From: Leptospira montravelensis
GTDB taxonomy: Bacteria; Spirochaetota; Leptospiria; Leptospirales; Leptospiraceae
NCBI RefSeq assembly: GCF_004770045.1
Contig: NZ_RQFO01000017.1
Location: 310,001 to 374,000 of the forward strand
Length of the DNA stretch: 64,000 nucleotides
Direction: 5' to 3'
Shown piece by piece: positions 19,108 through 29,065 of this stretch. The notes under the pieces were generated by a model, which ran no database searches, was not told the DNA's origin, and saw nothing but the letters and a program-made list of their open reading frames with translations. A program made the translations under genes and the position numbers. Position 1 is the stretch's first letter. The number at the start of each line of letters is the position of its first letter.

Positions 19108-19950
19108 CTAAACTTCTACCTCTCCAGAAAACACTTCCTTTGCCGGTCCTGTCATCATTACCGATCCGTTTTCTTTCCATTCGATATTGAGAGTTCCACC
19201 ACGAAGATCTATTTGTACAGATCGTCCTGTTTTTCCATTTAGAATCGAAGCAACGGTCACAGCACAGGCACCGGTCCCACAAGCCAAGGTTTCCCCTGCC
19301 CCTCTTTCCCAAGTCCTTTGGTAAAGATGGTCTTTGCCCCTGACCGATACAAATTCCACATTCACCCTTCTTGGAAAAAGTGGGTGGTTTTCGATGAGTG
19401 GTCCAATTTCCCGCACAGGAAAGGCATCGGCATCATCTACATAAATCACACAATGAGGATTACCCATACTAACAGCCGTAAAATGATAATGTTTTCCTTG
19501 GACTTCCAAGACTTGGTTGATGACCGGTTCGTCCCCTGTCCAAAGAATCGGAACTAGGGATGGTTTGAGGATGGGTTCCCCCATATCCACAGTCACCATT
19601 TCTACTTTGCCATTGTTTCCTGTTTTTAAGTCGAGGGTGAGGACTCCCTTTCCCGTTTCAATGGTTGGTTTTTGGTTTTTAGTTAGGCCGTGGTCAAAAA
19701 CAAATTTTCCCACACAACGAACTCCATTCCCACACATCTCAGAAGAACTTCCGTCCGAGTTGTACATATCCATTTGGAACTCGCCAGAGTTTGAGTTACG
19801 TATAAAAATGACCCCATCTCCTCCAATACCAAAATTACGGTCGGATAGTTTTTGGATTTGTTCGGGACTCAGACGAATATCGTTTTTCGTGGCATCGATA
19901 TACACATAGTCATTTCCAATTCCTTCCATTTTGGTGAAGTTGATTTTCAT
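19108..19950 (-). CDS. dapF: Diaminopimelate epimerase
   Basis: DapF interconverts LL- and meso-diaminopimelate for peptidoglycan and lysine synthesis. The 280-residue protein has the two catalytic cysteines, C73 in EMCGNGVRC and C224 in LACGTGACA, in the two mirror-related halves of the fold. The start [15 protein letters not shown] is the normal family N-terminus. Length is typical. It stands alone, convergent with plsC and divergent from the methyltransferase at 20064. Confidence 0.95.
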   Translation of the reverse strand: MKINFTKMEGIGNDYVYIDATKNDIRLSPEQIQKLSDRNFGIGGDGVIFIRNSNSGEFQMDMYNSDGSSSEMCGNGVRCVGKFVFDHGLTKNQKPTIETGKGVLTLDLKTGNNGKVEMVTVDMGEPILKPSLVPILWTGDEPVINQVLEVQGKHYHFTAVSMGNPHCVIYVDDADAFPVREIGPLIENHPLFPRRVNVEFVSVRGKDHLYQRTWERGAGETLACGTGACAVTVASILNGKTGRSVQIDLRGGTLNIEWKENGSVMMTGPAKEVFSGEVEV

Positions 19951-20063
19951 TTGATCCTCTCTTATCTCACCCCCATGTTTTTTTCACCATGAATGTTGGC
20001 AAGTCAGATCAAGGTTTTTTAGTTTGACCCTTGTTCTCAGTAGTTAGACTGACTCTATAGACC

Positions 20064-20915
20064 ATGAAATCTTGTATCCTTTGCCAATCTTCCGAGTCCA
20101 AAACCGTATTTAATGAAAATGGAACCCCAATTTTAGAATGTAAAAATTGTGGTCATGTGTATTCTTCTTATGAACAAGAAGAACATTACGAAGGTTATTG
20201 GGACGGAGCAGAACAAACCTATGATTTAAAATGGTGGGATGATGCACACCGAGCTGTTTATTCCGATTTTATTTCTACTTACTTAAAACAAGAGAACGGT
20301 AACCTACTCGATGTAGGTTGCGGGCTTGGATTTTTTGTGAAGGCAGTGCTCACCAAAAAACCAGGTTGGTCTGCTGTTGGGTATGAGATTTCCAAACAAG
20401 CTGTGAAATTTGCCAACGAACAAAATGGAATGAAAACGGTTTATGCAGGTCTTGTCCAGGATTCCAAACTACCGAATGAAAGTTTTGATATCATTACTTT
20501 GTGGGACGTGATCGAACACATTCCTAAACCTCATTCTTTACTGACTTACCTACACGGACTTCTGAAACCAGGTGGGATTCTTTTTTTACAAACGCCGAAT
20601 TTTCCGATCCAACTAGCCAAAGCAAATCTAAAGGTAAAACTAAAAGGGATGCAGGAAGGTGTTCACTACTTAGAAGCCAAAGACCACGTAAACAATTACA
20701 AAATGCACACCTTAGCAGAACTTGGAAAACAATGCGGATTTATCGAACCAAAATACAAAGTGCTCATGCCTATCCTTTCTGTATCAGGAAGCAAAAGTAA
20801 ACTTGCCGTTTATTTAAAGTTAGCTTATTATTATTTTACGAAACTAATCTTTGCTTTCAGTTTTAAAACCATCAACTGGAACAATACTTTATTTTTGACT
20901 CTGAAAAAGCCATAA
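20064..20915 (+). CDS. Class I SAM-dependent methyltransferase with N-terminal zinc ribbon
   Basis: The 283-residue protein begins with a CxxC..CxxC zinc-ribbon-like segment (C4, C7, C27, C30). The SAM-binding glycine-rich motif LLDVGCGLGFF follows near residue 87, with the acidic GYEIS end of the second strand and DIITLWDVIEH as motif 4. This arrangement is seen in methyltransferases of sugar or polyketide-like small molecules and cell-surface glycan pathways. The substrate cannot be told. It overlaps the 3' end of the convergent HAD gene by 27 bases. Confidence 0.8.
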   Translation: MKSCILCQSSESKTVFNENGTPILECKNCGHVYSSYEQEEHYEGYWDGAEQTYDLKWWDDAHRAVYSDFISTYLKQENGNLLDVGCGLGFFVKAVLTKKPGWSAVGYEISKQAVKFANEQNGMKTVYAGLVQDSKLPNESFDIITLWDVIEHIPKPHSLLTYLHGLLKPGGILFLQTPNFPIQLAKANLKVKLKGMQEGVHYLEAKDHVNNYKMHTLAELGKQCGFIEPKYKVLMPILSVSGSKSKLAVYLKLAYYYFTKLIFAFSFKTINWNNTLFLTLKKP

Positions 20916-21692
20916 CCGAGCAAAGTCTAAAGCAGTCACCGTATTTGATGCAGTCCAAATGGGGATCTTTGATGTTGATGGGTATTTTATAAGATCAGCA
21001 TCCTCTCCCCACATTTTTGGAATATGAATGCTTGCGATCCCGTGGCGGTTGGCACCTTGAACATCATCCTCCCAGTTATCACCTAGCATAATACAATCCT
21101 CTGGATTTTGTTTAGAAGATTCCAAAACATAGGAAAAAAATTCTGTAGATGGTTTTTCAAAACCCACTTCTTCCGAAGTGATGAGTGTAAACCGGAAAAA
21201 CTCCGGTAAAAAAGAAGATACTTTTAATAGTTGAGTTCTTAAAGTTTCATTGGTAGTTAAAAAAACTGGAAACTGATTGGATATTTCCACGAGTTTAGGA
21301 AATAATCTAGTTTGATAGATTTCCTTTTTAGATTCCGATTTTAAATAAGACAAAAAATGTAAATGGTATCTTTCCTCCATCCATAAAACATCTGATATAT
21401 CTTTTGTTTGGAATCCGCTTTGGACCGATTGATGCTTTAAATCTGATTCTTGTTTGAAGTTGGTTTGGTTTTTAACTTCATCCATCATCAATTTAAAGCA
21501 TAACAGACGCAAACGATTGGAACTATGACCAACAAGTCGATTTTTTACTTTTTTTCTAGCCGACTCATATAAAGAAAAAAAACCATCACCTAACCCTCGC
21601 TCCATCCAATCTTTTGCACATTCCCCAATGGCAAAATCGTATGCCGGTTTCGAAGGCAAAAGTGTATTGTCCAAGTCCAAAAACAAAGCCAT
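20889..21692 (-). CDS. HAD-superfamily hydrolase
   Basis: HAD motif I is DLDNTL near the N-terminus (nucleophile aspartate at residue 6 from the chosen start), motif II is the T of FLTTNETL, and the motif IV region is MLGDNWEDDVQGANRHG. The layout fits small-molecule phosphatases such as phosphoglycolate phosphatase-like or YjjG-type enzymes. The ATG at 21692 places motif I at the usual distance; an upstream in-frame TTG at 21728 would add twelve residues. Confidence 0.82.
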   Translation of the reverse strand: MALFLDLDNTLLPSKPAYDFAIGECAKDWMERGLGDGFFSLYESARKKVKNRLVGHSSNRLRLLCFKLMMDEVKNQTNFKQESDLKHQSVQSGFQTKDISDVLWMEERYHLHFLSYLKSESKKEIYQTRLFPKLVEISNQFPVFLTTNETLRTQLLKVSSFLPEFFRFTLITSEEVGFEKPSTEFFSYVLESSKQNPEDCIMLGDNWEDDVQGANRHGIASIHIPKMWGEDADLIKYPSTSKIPIWTASNTVTALDFARLWLFQSQK

Positions 21693-21785
21693 ATCCGAAA
21701 AGAAAACTACAGACAAACATTCTGTCAACGGTTTGGTTTTTAATATTTACTTGTATCTCTTTCCAACTTCCACTAGAATTTCTCC

Positions 21786-22001
21786 ATGATTTCTTTATCT
21801 TCCATTTTGGCGGTTCTGTTTCTGATCTTAGGACTCATTTTATCTCTCTATGGAGTTTGGACTTGGTCCGATCCTATGTATGAAAAATCTCTAGGTTGGA
21901 ACTTAAATTTGGTTTGGGGAGGAGTGGTATTTTTTGTAGGAGTTTTATTTGGAATTGGGAACCGGATTTTTGCCCGATTCCCAAAAGAACCAAACCTTTA
22001 A
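21786..22001 (+). CDS. Small two-helix membrane protein
   Basis: This 71-residue protein has two hydrophobic segments (about 3-24 and 40-58) separated by a short loop with SDPMYEKS, and a basic tail. No family is recognised. The hydropathy pattern and a plausible ATG start make it likely to be real despite its size. Its stop overlaps the stop of the gene downstream of fliD, on the opposite strand, by four bases. Confidence 0.5.
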   Translation: MISLSSILAVLFLILGLILSLYGVWTWSDPMYEKSLGWNLNLVWGGVVFFVGVLFGIGNRIFARFPKEPNL

Positions 22002-22960
22002 ATGGAAATTCTTTCTAATACAAGAGACAAAAAAGGAATGAATTCACTGAGCAATTCAGGTAGTTCGTATTCCAAAATATCACCTGCATAAACTATATCA
22101 TTTTTCTCCATGGCTGATGCAATGTTGGAAAGTGTTTCATTTAAATTTGTGATTACTTCCGAAAGTTTTTTATCCTCAATTGCAAGAGATTGCCAATCTA
22201 ATTCCGAATGACGAGTTTGTACTGAAACAAGTGCTGACATAAGTCCCGTTAACCGACCGACAGCATCATTCAAAATCTCAGAAGCCAAATGATCTTTTCC
22301 AGATTGGAAGTTTTCATTTACCAACATAAAGTCTTTGATGACCTTTTCTTTGTCTTCGACAAAACGAGAAATAATTTCCACTAGCTCACTTTCGTCCATA
22401 CGCATCACAGCAAGACGAGTGCTTAGATCCATAAGGAAAAGTTTTACGTCCCTAAGGTCTTCTAAAAAAGTTTCGATAGTTTTTGTGGAATCTAAAACTT
22501 CTGATCCGTTTAGTAAAGACTCTAAAATTTCTTCTACGTTTTTACCTTTCCCCATTGGTTGGATCTGGTTTAAATTTAAGTTCAAAAGTTTTGTGGTCGT
22601 ACGAATCATAGAAATGATCCAAGGAATTCCTTCCTTTAAATCCTCTGTTTCTTTTTCCGTCAAAGAATCACGGCCCACAAGAGTACTACCTACTTTATCA
22701 ACGTAGTTATCTACTTCCCAAAGACTGTCTTCAATCACATCCAATTCTTCACCTACAAACAAATCTAGGCGTTCTGTTTCATCCACACCCACAGCATTTA
22801 GATCGGAACGATTCAGTTCTTTCCCATTGACGGTAAAATGGCGTAGATACTTTCCATTGGATTCAATCCACTTTTGAATTTCATCCAACACTTGGCCAAG
22901 GTTTGTTTCGCCATCTAGTTTAGTATCTAATTGTTGTTCGTTGATATAAATATTCATCAT
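21998..22960 (-). CDS. Hypothetical protein translationally coupled to fliD
   Basis: The 320-residue acidic, helical protein has no signal peptide. Its N-terminal 80 residues look like a small beta-grasp domain (FTVNGKEL), the rest is predicted helical with many Leu/Ile/Glu heptads. Its ATG overlaps the fliD stop codon as ATGATG, which points to translational coupling. In other bacteria fliS or fliT-type chaperones sit after fliD. A comparable role as a cap or filament chaperone is a guess from position only; the size is much larger than FliS or FliT. Confidence 0.65.
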   Translation of the reverse strand: MMNIYINEQQLDTKLDGETNLGQVLDEIQKWIESNGKYLRHFTVNGKELNRSDLNAVGVDETERLDLFVGEELDVIEDSLWEVDNYVDKVGSTLVGRDSLTEKETEDLKEGIPWIISMIRTTTKLLNLNLNQIQPMGKGKNVEEILESLLNGSEVLDSTKTIETFLEDLRDVKLFLMDLSTRLAVMRMDESELVEIISRFVEDKEKVIKDFMLVNENFQSGKDHLASEILNDAVGRLTGLMSALVSVQTRHSELDWQSLAIEDKKLSEVITNLNETLSNIASAMEKNDIVYAGDILEYELPELLSEFIPFLSLVLERISI

Positions 22961-24879
22961 TCCCCACCGTTCCCTCTAAACATATTATTCTGTAAATAGT
23001 TCCCAACTGATTTGTTTTTCCCCACACCTTGTTCCATGTAGAGGAATCTTTGTTTCAGTTTGGCCTCAAAACTTATGAGATGTGACTCATGTTCTTTGAT
23101 TTTTTTATTATTTCCGGCAACACTTTCTTCCAGAAGTTTCACTTTGCTTGTGACAATTCCTGAAGCGTATTGGTTATAAGGTTTTAGAATTTCGAGCAAT
23201 CGAATTCCCACTCCCTCTTCCATCTTTGCATCGTTATTTGGATCAGAGGCAAATAAATCACGAACTCCATCCGGATTTTCAGAAAGGACAGCAATGAGTT
23301 TTTCCTGGTCAATTTGCAAAAGACCATCTTGGATTTTTTCCCAGTTGGATCCAACGGCACCAGTAGAAATTCCTATGTCTGTTAAAACTCTAAATCCATT
23401 TTCTTTTGTTGCAGGATAATACGAGTTAGCCGTTGTTTTCAAAGAGGCAATCAGTCTTAAAATTGCGTTTTCGCCAGCAAGAATCCCTGATTTGGATTTG
23501 TTATCCCAAAAATCTTTTGAGATATCCGCTGATTTGGAATCATCACTTTCTTTTTTATCAGAAATTTTTCCATTTTTTTCAACAGAAGTAACTTCCTTCG
23601 AAAACTTCATGAGTTCGTTGTAAGCATCCACCCATTCTTTGATGAGGGCAGAACCTTTGGCATGGTCCACGTGAATTTTTAGAGTCACCGGTTTTTCTGT
23701 AACTTTGTGAACATTAAAAGAAATCCCTTCCAAAACATCAGCGATGGAATCGTTGGTTTCACGAGTGATTTCCACACCATCAATTTTAATTTTAAGATCT
23801 TTTCCTTCTTGTAATACTTTTACAGGCTCAGCTGTACCTGGAGCCGGGGGAGTTACAAGAGTCACTGATTTAACTAGAACAGGAGTAGTTGCTGCATTTG
23901 ATAATATAATATTAGTTAAATTTTTATCCGAAGCATAATCACCAGCAAGAAAAATATATTTGGATTCTGTTTTGGTGATAGGAAGGAATTTGTTACGAAC
24001 ACTTCCCTCCTTTTCAAATCCAATTCCCATCTCCAAAACAGCTGGAGCTTCTCCTACAACTTCTACTTCTATAAAAGCTCTTTCTTTGACTTCTGTTACT
24101 GCAACAGGTATCGAAAAGGCAGTGTCTGGTTTGATACTGATTCCTTCTTCAGTTTGGACCAATTTTTCTGTTTCTAATTCTGATTTTTTAAATTTGGTTT
24201 GGTCCCAGACTTTGGATTTGATTAAATCTAAAGATAATATTTGGTTTGTGTTTTCTAAACTCGCTTTGTTTTCACCAACAAGACCTGCTAATTTTAAAAT
24301 TCCATTGGGATCAGAAAACTGGAGTTCATTTTTTTTTCCGGTTTTTACCGAAGTGGCAGTAAGAATCGAGGAATCTTTATCAATTTTAATGACAGAAGTC
24401 TCAACAAGTCCTCCGGCCATATTTTTAATCACATTTGTAAGTTCACTGAGTGACCCACCAGGAAAGGTAACCGTTTCTTTGGATTTTCCAGAATAAATAG
24501 TAAAACTACCTTCGGGCAAACGAATGTCGGTATCAATAGCAACACCAGATAACTGATGTTTGCTTGCCATTTCGATGATTTCTAAGGCTCTATCGCCAGA
24601 TTTTGCGGCCCGAGAAGCCTCACCAGTGATGACACCTTCTTCCGATGAAGAAACCGATTTGGTTGCAAAGGGGGCCGTAAAGGAGACAAGAGCTCGGGTT
24701 TTGGTTTGTAGGTTTGCCGAAAGATTTTTCACTTCCCCCCAGATTTGCATCTGAGCCTTGGCATACTCGTTTTCGGTTTCCCATCGTTTGATGGGTCTAC
24801 GTTCGAGTTCGACCAGTTTTTTAACGATATCGTTTGTATTTTGCCCAGTCATCAGACCTGGCATGGTGTATGCTGGCAT
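22957..24879 (-). CDS. fliD: Flagellar filament cap protein FliD (hook-associated protein 2)
   Basis: FliD forms the distal cap that lets flagellin subunits polymerise. In spirochaetes this filament is periplasmic. The 640-residue protein starts with the family motif PGLMTGQNTNDIVKKLVELERRP. It has the central D2/D3 domain region of beta character, and the C-terminal coiled-coil segment with QRFLYMEQ, followed by the NYL..QNNMF ending. Length fits FliD. It is divergent from ppk1, with 91 bases between the starts. Confidence 0.93.
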   Translation of the reverse strand: MPAYTMPGLMTGQNTNDIVKKLVELERRPIKRWETENEYAKAQMQIWGEVKNLSANLQTKTRALVSFTAPFATKSVSSSEEGVITGEASRAAKSGDRALEIIEMASKHQLSGVAIDTDIRLPEGSFTIYSGKSKETVTFPGGSLSELTNVIKNMAGGLVETSVIKIDKDSSILTATSVKTGKKNELQFSDPNGILKLAGLVGENKASLENTNQILSLDLIKSKVWDQTKFKKSELETEKLVQTEEGISIKPDTAFSIPVAVTEVKERAFIEVEVVGEAPAVLEMGIGFEKEGSVRNKFLPITKTESKYIFLAGDYASDKNLTNIILSNAATTPVLVKSVTLVTPPAPGTAEPVKVLQEGKDLKIKIDGVEITRETNDSIADVLEGISFNVHKVTEKPVTLKIHVDHAKGSALIKEWVDAYNELMKFSKEVTSVEKNGKISDKKESDDSKSADISKDFWDNKSKSGILAGENAILRLIASLKTTANSYYPATKENGFRVLTDIGISTGAVGSNWEKIQDGLLQIDQEKLIAVLSENPDGVRDLFASDPNNDAKMEEGVGIRLLEILKPYNQYASGIVTSKVKLLEESVAGNNKKIKEHESHLISFEAKLKQRFLYMEQGVGKNKSVGNYLQNNMFRGNGGE

Positions 24880-24970
24880 ATCGTCCCCAATTCCTCTGAA
24901 TCTAATGTCGTCGAATTCTACAAAAGGATTAGGAATTTACAGAATTTTTTCCTTCCCAAATCCTAGAATT

Positions 24971-27049
24971 ATGACTGCTAGCCCTACAGAAAAAATAGAA
25001 CTGGGGAACCAAAATATCTTCTTCGACCGTGAACTTTCTTGGGTCGACTTCAACCACCGAGTCCTAGAAGAGTCTTTTGACAAAGAAAACCCTCTTCTCG
25101 AACGCCTTAAATTTCTATGTATTACAGAATCCAATTTGGATGAGTTTTTTATGGTTCGTGTGGCGGGCCTTCTCAACTTAAAAAATGCAGGAATCGAAGA
25201 ACGAAGCCTAAACGGTAAAAGAACTTCTGAAACCGTCGCTGAACTTTATTCCAAAGTAGGACAATTTGTCAAAAAACAATACGAGTCCTTAGATGAAATC
25301 CTGATTGAACTAAAAACAAACAAAATCGTAGTTGTGCAGGACCCAAGTGATCTTGCAGGTGATGACATTCAATTTGTAAAAAACTATTACAAAAGAGAAG
25401 TATCATCTATTCTCACTCCTCTCGCCATCGATCCTTCCCATCCTTTTCCTCATATCCTCAATAGGACATTGAATTTAGGGATCACTTTGTATTCCGATGA
25501 TGATAAAAACAAAGCAAAAGAACTTTTTGCCATTGTTCAAGTACCAAGTGTACTTCCACGTTTTTTACAATTACCTCCAAATAAAGAATCTGATGTAAGA
25601 AGGTATTTCCCACTAGAAGAGATCATAAAACTTCATTTAGGTGACCTTTTCTACGGCATGAATGTAAAACAAATTCATACCTTTAAAATTGTTCGGGATG
25701 CTGATATTTCCATCAACGAAGAACAAAACATTGGTGATCTTCTGACAACAATGAAAAACGAACTAAAAAACAGGATGTGGGGAGATGCCGTTCGTTTGGA
25801 TGTTCATTCAGGAGCAGGCCATATCAAAGAATTGTTACGTGGGCTTTTAGAATTGGAAGAATACCAGGTTATGGAAATCCCCACCTTACTTAGCTTAAAT
25901 GACATGATGTTTTTTCAAAGTTTAGAAAAAACAAGTCACTTAAAATATTCATACCCAGTCCCCAAATCTGGATTTGCAGCAAAAAAAAGCGAATCCATCT
26001 TTTCTGAAATTCGTAAAAACGATCACTTGCTCCACCACCCTTACGAAAGTTTTAAATCAATCGAAGACATGTTAAAAATTGCAAGCCAAGACCCGAAGGT
26101 TCTTGCAATCAAAATGACCTTGTATAGAACTTCTGGAGATTCCCCCATCATTCAATTTTTAGGAGAAGCAGCTGAAAACGGAAAACAGGTAACCGTTCTT
26201 GTGGAACTTAAAGCCAGGTTTGATGAAGAAAGAAACATTCGTTGGGCCAAAAAATTAGAAGATAGCGGTGTTCATGTGGTTTATGGTGTGGTTGGACTTA
26301 AAATCCACTGTAAGATGTTACTGATTGTACGCAGGGAAGAAGACAAACTCAATCGGTATGTCCACTTAGGAACTGGAAACTATAACTCGACTACTGCGAG
26401 ATTTTATACAGATTTAAGTTTATTCACAGCAAATCCAGAAATTACAGAGGATGTTGCGATACTTTTTAATACCATTACCAGTTCAGGCAAAATGCCTAGA
26501 CTTTCCAAAATCTATGCAGCTCCTACTTTTCTCAAAGAGGAATTCCTTCACCTCATCCAAAGAGAAACAGACAATGCAAAGAACGGGAAACAAGCTCGTG
26601 TGATTTTTAAAATGAACTCTCTTGTGGATCCCGATGTAATTTTAAAACTCTACGAAGCCTCACAAGCTGGAGTTAAAATAGATTTAATCATTCGTGGGAT
26701 CTGCTGTTTAAGGCCCGGAATTCCAGGTGTTTCTGACCGAATCAACGTACGTTCCATTGTGGGAAGGTACTTAGAACATTCGCGAATTTATAGTTTCGAA
26801 AATGGTGGAAAACCGGATGTTTATTTGGCATCTGCCGATTGTATGCCAAGAAACTTCCTTCGCCGAATCGAAGTTATGTTTCCAATCTTACAAGATAAAC
26901 ACAAAAAAAGAATCGCAAAAATTCTAGAACTTCTACTGCGCGATAACACACAAGCTAGAGTTTTAGAATCCGATGGTACATACACACGTTTGACACCTGG
27001 CGATGATGATCCAGCGGTTAACTCTCAAATTGATATGGTTGATATCTAA
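24971..27049 (+). CDS. ppk1: Polyphosphate kinase 1
   Basis: PPK1 makes long-chain polyphosphate from ATP. The protein (692 residues) opens with the FFDRELSWVDFNHRVLEE block characteristic of the family and has ESNLDEFFMVRVAG next. The catalytic histidine is H446 in GLKIHCKM (H435 in E. coli), within the phospholipase-D-like domain. The HLGTGNYN motif and the C-terminal DCMPRNFLRRIEVMFP are present. The frame stays open upstream into fliD, but the ATG at 24971 gives the conserved N-terminus, so I use it. Confidence 0.95.
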   Translation: MTASPTEKIELGNQNIFFDRELSWVDFNHRVLEESFDKENPLLERLKFLCITESNLDEFFMVRVAGLLNLKNAGIEERSLNGKRTSETVAELYSKVGQFVKKQYESLDEILIELKTNKIVVVQDPSDLAGDDIQFVKNYYKREVSSILTPLAIDPSHPFPHILNRTLNLGITLYSDDDKNKAKELFAIVQVPSVLPRFLQLPPNKESDVRRYFPLEEIIKLHLGDLFYGMNVKQIHTFKIVRDADISINEEQNIGDLLTTMKNELKNRMWGDAVRLDVHSGAGHIKELLRGLLELEEYQVMEIPTLLSLNDMMFFQSLEKTSHLKYSYPVPKSGFAAKKSESIFSEIRKNDHLLHHPYESFKSIEDMLKIASQDPKVLAIKMTLYRTSGDSPIIQFLGEAAENGKQVTVLVELKARFDEERNIRWAKKLEDSGVHVVYGVVGLKIHCKMLLIVRREEDKLNRYVHLGTGNYNSTTARFYTDLSLFTANPEITEDVAILFNTITSSGKMPRLSKIYAAPTFLKEEFLHLIQRETDNAKNGKQARVIFKMNSLVDPDVILKLYEASQAGVKIDLIIRGICCLRPGIPGVSDRINVRSIVGRYLEHSRIYSFENGGKPDVYLASADCMPRNFLRRIEVMFPILQDKHKKRIAKILELLLRDNTQARVLESDGTYTRLTPGDDDPAVNSQIDMVDI

Positions 27050-27059
27050 AGGATAAAAA

Positions 27060-28472
27060 ATGGATTTTACGAAAACAAAAACTGATTTGAGCCAACTCAT
27101 TGGCGATAAAAAAGTAATTCAAAAAAATGATGGAACAATGGACGAAGCTTTATTCAATTCCTACGGAACAGATAGAACCAAAGTTTATCCACCCAACTAC
27201 CAAGTTCTCGTTTTTCCTGAAACTACTGAAGATGTAGCAGCCATAGTGACTTATGCATACAATAACAATATTGCCGTCGTTCCATCTGGTGGACGAACCG
27301 GTTATGCTGGCGGTGCTGTTGCCAAAAATGGCGAAATTGTCATCTCTTTATCCAAAATGAACCAAGTAGTTGATTTCGATCCTTTCCTTGGCACCTTACA
27401 CGTACAAGCTGGTATGATTACAAAAAATCTACACAAAGAAGCGGAAGAACGTGGATTTTATTTTCCTGTCGATTTTGCAGCCACTGGATCCAGTCACATT
27501 GGTGGAAATATTGCTACCAATGCCGGAGGAGTGCGTGTCGTACACTACGGTTTGATTCGAGATTGGATTCTTGGTCTTACTGTTGTCACTGGAAAAGGCG
27601 AAGTTTACCGATTTAACGGAGAGATTTTAAAGAACAATACAGGATATGACCTCAAACACTTGTTTATTGGTTCGGAAGGGACACTAGGAATCATCACTGA
27701 GGCGGTAGTCAAACTCACCAAACCACCTAAAGACATTCGAGTGATTTTTCTTGCAGTTCCAGAATACAAAAACATTTTAGAAATCTTTCGGGAAACACAT
27801 AACTTCGATTTACCACTTCTTGCTTTTGAGTTTTTAACTGACTATTGTTTGGACAAAGTGAAAGAACATTTAGGTGTTCCTGATCCTTTTCAAGCACCTA
27901 GCAAGTATTATGTGCTAATGGAGTTCGAAGTAAGTGGCGAATCAGACGAAGAAAAACTATATTCCATTTTAGAATCCATTACTGAAAAAGAATTAATTAC
28001 CGATGGTTCAATTGCTCAGAACTCACGCCAGAACGAAACTTTTTGGAAATATAGGGAAGGAATTTCAGAATCTTTGTCCCTAGCTTATACGGTTCATAAA
28101 AATGATATCTCGCTGCCTCTTCGTAATATGGAAGCATTCCTGGATGAGATGACGGCTCTACTCACAAACAAATACCAAGGTTTTCATATTGCCCTTTTTG
28201 GACATATAGGGGATGGGAATCTCCACCTAAACATTGTTAAACCAAAAGATCTTTCTGATGCTGATTTTTTTGCCCAATGCAAACAAGTGGATCCAGAAAT
28301 GTTCACTCTTATCCAAAAATTCAAAGGTTCCATTTCTGCCGAACACGGAATTGGGTTACTAAAAAAGGATTATTTGAATTTTTCTAGGTCCGAGTCGGAA
28401 ATTGAGACCATGCGGGCCATCAAATTGGCATTTGACCCAAAAGGGATCTTAAACCCGGGAAAAGTGCTGTAA
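27060..28472 (+). CDS. FAD-linked oxidase, D-lactate/glycolate/D-2-hydroxy acid dehydrogenase family
   Basis: The 470-residue protein has a PCMH-type FAD-binding N-terminal domain (VVPSGGRTGYAGG, then IGGNIATNAGGVRVVHYG) and an FAD-oxidase C domain with GHIGDGNLHLNI and a terminal EHGIGLLKK. It would oxidise a D-2-hydroxy acid such as D-lactate or glycolate and pass electrons to the quinone pool. Subunit genes like glcE or glcF are absent nearby, which suits a one-subunit enzyme. It starts ten bases after ppk1 and is probably co-transcribed. Confidence 0.85.
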   Translation: MDFTKTKTDLSQLIGDKKVIQKNDGTMDEALFNSYGTDRTKVYPPNYQVLVFPETTEDVAAIVTYAYNNNIAVVPSGGRTGYAGGAVAKNGEIVISLSKMNQVVDFDPFLGTLHVQAGMITKNLHKEAEERGFYFPVDFAATGSSHIGGNIATNAGGVRVVHYGLIRDWILGLTVVTGKGEVYRFNGEILKNNTGYDLKHLFIGSEGTLGIITEAVVKLTKPPKDIRVIFLAVPEYKNILEIFRETHNFDLPLLAFEFLTDYCLDKVKEHLGVPDPFQAPSKYYVLMEFEVSGESDEEKLYSILESITEKELITDGSIAQNSRQNETFWKYREGISESLSLAYTVHKNDISLPLRNMEAFLDEMTALLTNKYQGFHIALFGHIGDGNLHLNIVKPKDLSDADFFAQCKQVDPEMFTLIQKFKGSISAEHGIGLLKKDYLNFSRSESEIETMRAIKLAFDPKGILNPGKVL

Positions 28473-28484
28473 TTGCGAACAAAG

Positions 28485-28516
28485 GCAGGTCTTCCAGAAA
28501 ATTCTGGTCGATCTGC
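28485..28516 (+). terminator. Terminator after the FAD-linked oxidase
   Basis: An inner stem CCAGAA/TTCTGG (28494-28507) nests in an outer stem GCAGGT/ATCTGC (28485-28490 with 28511-28516), followed by TTATTTTG. The T-run is imperfect, so the call is moderate. Confidence 0.5.
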
Positions 28517-28580
28517 TTATTTTGTAGGCAGACTCCAAAAAAAAGCTAGATTTTAATCAGACTCGGTCTATACTGTAACT

Positions 28581-28922
28581 ATGTTCAGGAACGTGATTAA
28601 AATATTTGGGATCTCCCTACTCACAGTCTCCCTGGGCAGCGCTTTTCTTTCAGAAGAGAATGTTCTCGTTCGCACTCGTGGAGCCAAATCCAGCCGGGTG
28701 AGTGGAAAAAGCCAACTTTCTGGCTCTCTTTCCATAGCGGTTCAAAAATCCTCTTCAGAAGAAACTTCAGGTACAAAAGATTTAGAAGATGTACTCACAT
28801 GGAGTGGGAAAGCTCAGTCTACATTGACTGTCTCTCTGCTAACACATAACAAAAACCTCCATACTTCTTTTATTTCAGGGCTATTAGCTTCTCGTTACCT
28901 GAATCTACCTCCACCCGTTTAA
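28581..28922 (+). CDS. Small exported protein ending LNLPPP
   Basis: The 113-residue protein has an N-terminal signal peptide (FGISLLTVSLGSAFL) and a Ser/Thr/Lys-rich middle, ending in SGLLASRYLNLPPPV. No family is recognised. Its C-terminus resembles that of the next gene at 29186, which ends SSLLLNIPPPTSFV, suggesting that the two are distant paralogues or carry the same C-terminal signal. It is followed by its own strong terminator. Its location just ahead of a metal-efflux operon suggests, without proof, a role tied to that system. Confidence 0.6.
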   Translation: MFRNVIKIFGISLLTVSLGSAFLSEENVLVRTRGAKSSRVSGKSQLSGSLSIAVQKSSSEETSGTKDLEDVLTWSGKAQSTLTVSLLTHNKNLHTSFISGLLASRYLNLPPPV

Positions 28923-28940
28923 CTCCTCTCTACCGCTTAA

Positions 28941-28964
28941 CCTGTGTCCCGTGAGGGACACAGG
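28941..28964 (+). terminator. Strong terminator after the first LNxPPP gene
   Basis: A perfect 10-bp GC-rich stem (28941-28950 with 28955-28964) with loop GTGA, followed by ATGTTTTTATA. This isolates the 28581 gene from the downstream operon. Confidence 0.85.
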
Positions 28965-29023
28965 ATGTTTTTATATATTCAACGTTTCCTAAAATTTGTT
29001 TCTCATTTGCCAAAGATTCTTGT

Positions 29024-29065
29024 GACTGTTCCAGGGAATTCCTGACTCTGGACAGTCTTTTTTTT
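29024..29065 (+). terminator. Second terminator, upstream of the second LNxPPP gene
   Basis: A stem GACTGT-t-CCAG with CTGG-ACAGTC (29024-29034 with 29048-29057) has a one-base bulge and an inner GGAATTCC palindrome, then eight T at 29058-29065. It comes only 60 bases after the preceding terminator and 120 bases before the next start codon. It may be a back-up terminator, or it may end a short leader RNA of the efflux operon (attenuation). A direct repeat GTTCAAT at 29097-29103 and 29106-29112 lies just downstream. Confidence 0.7.
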
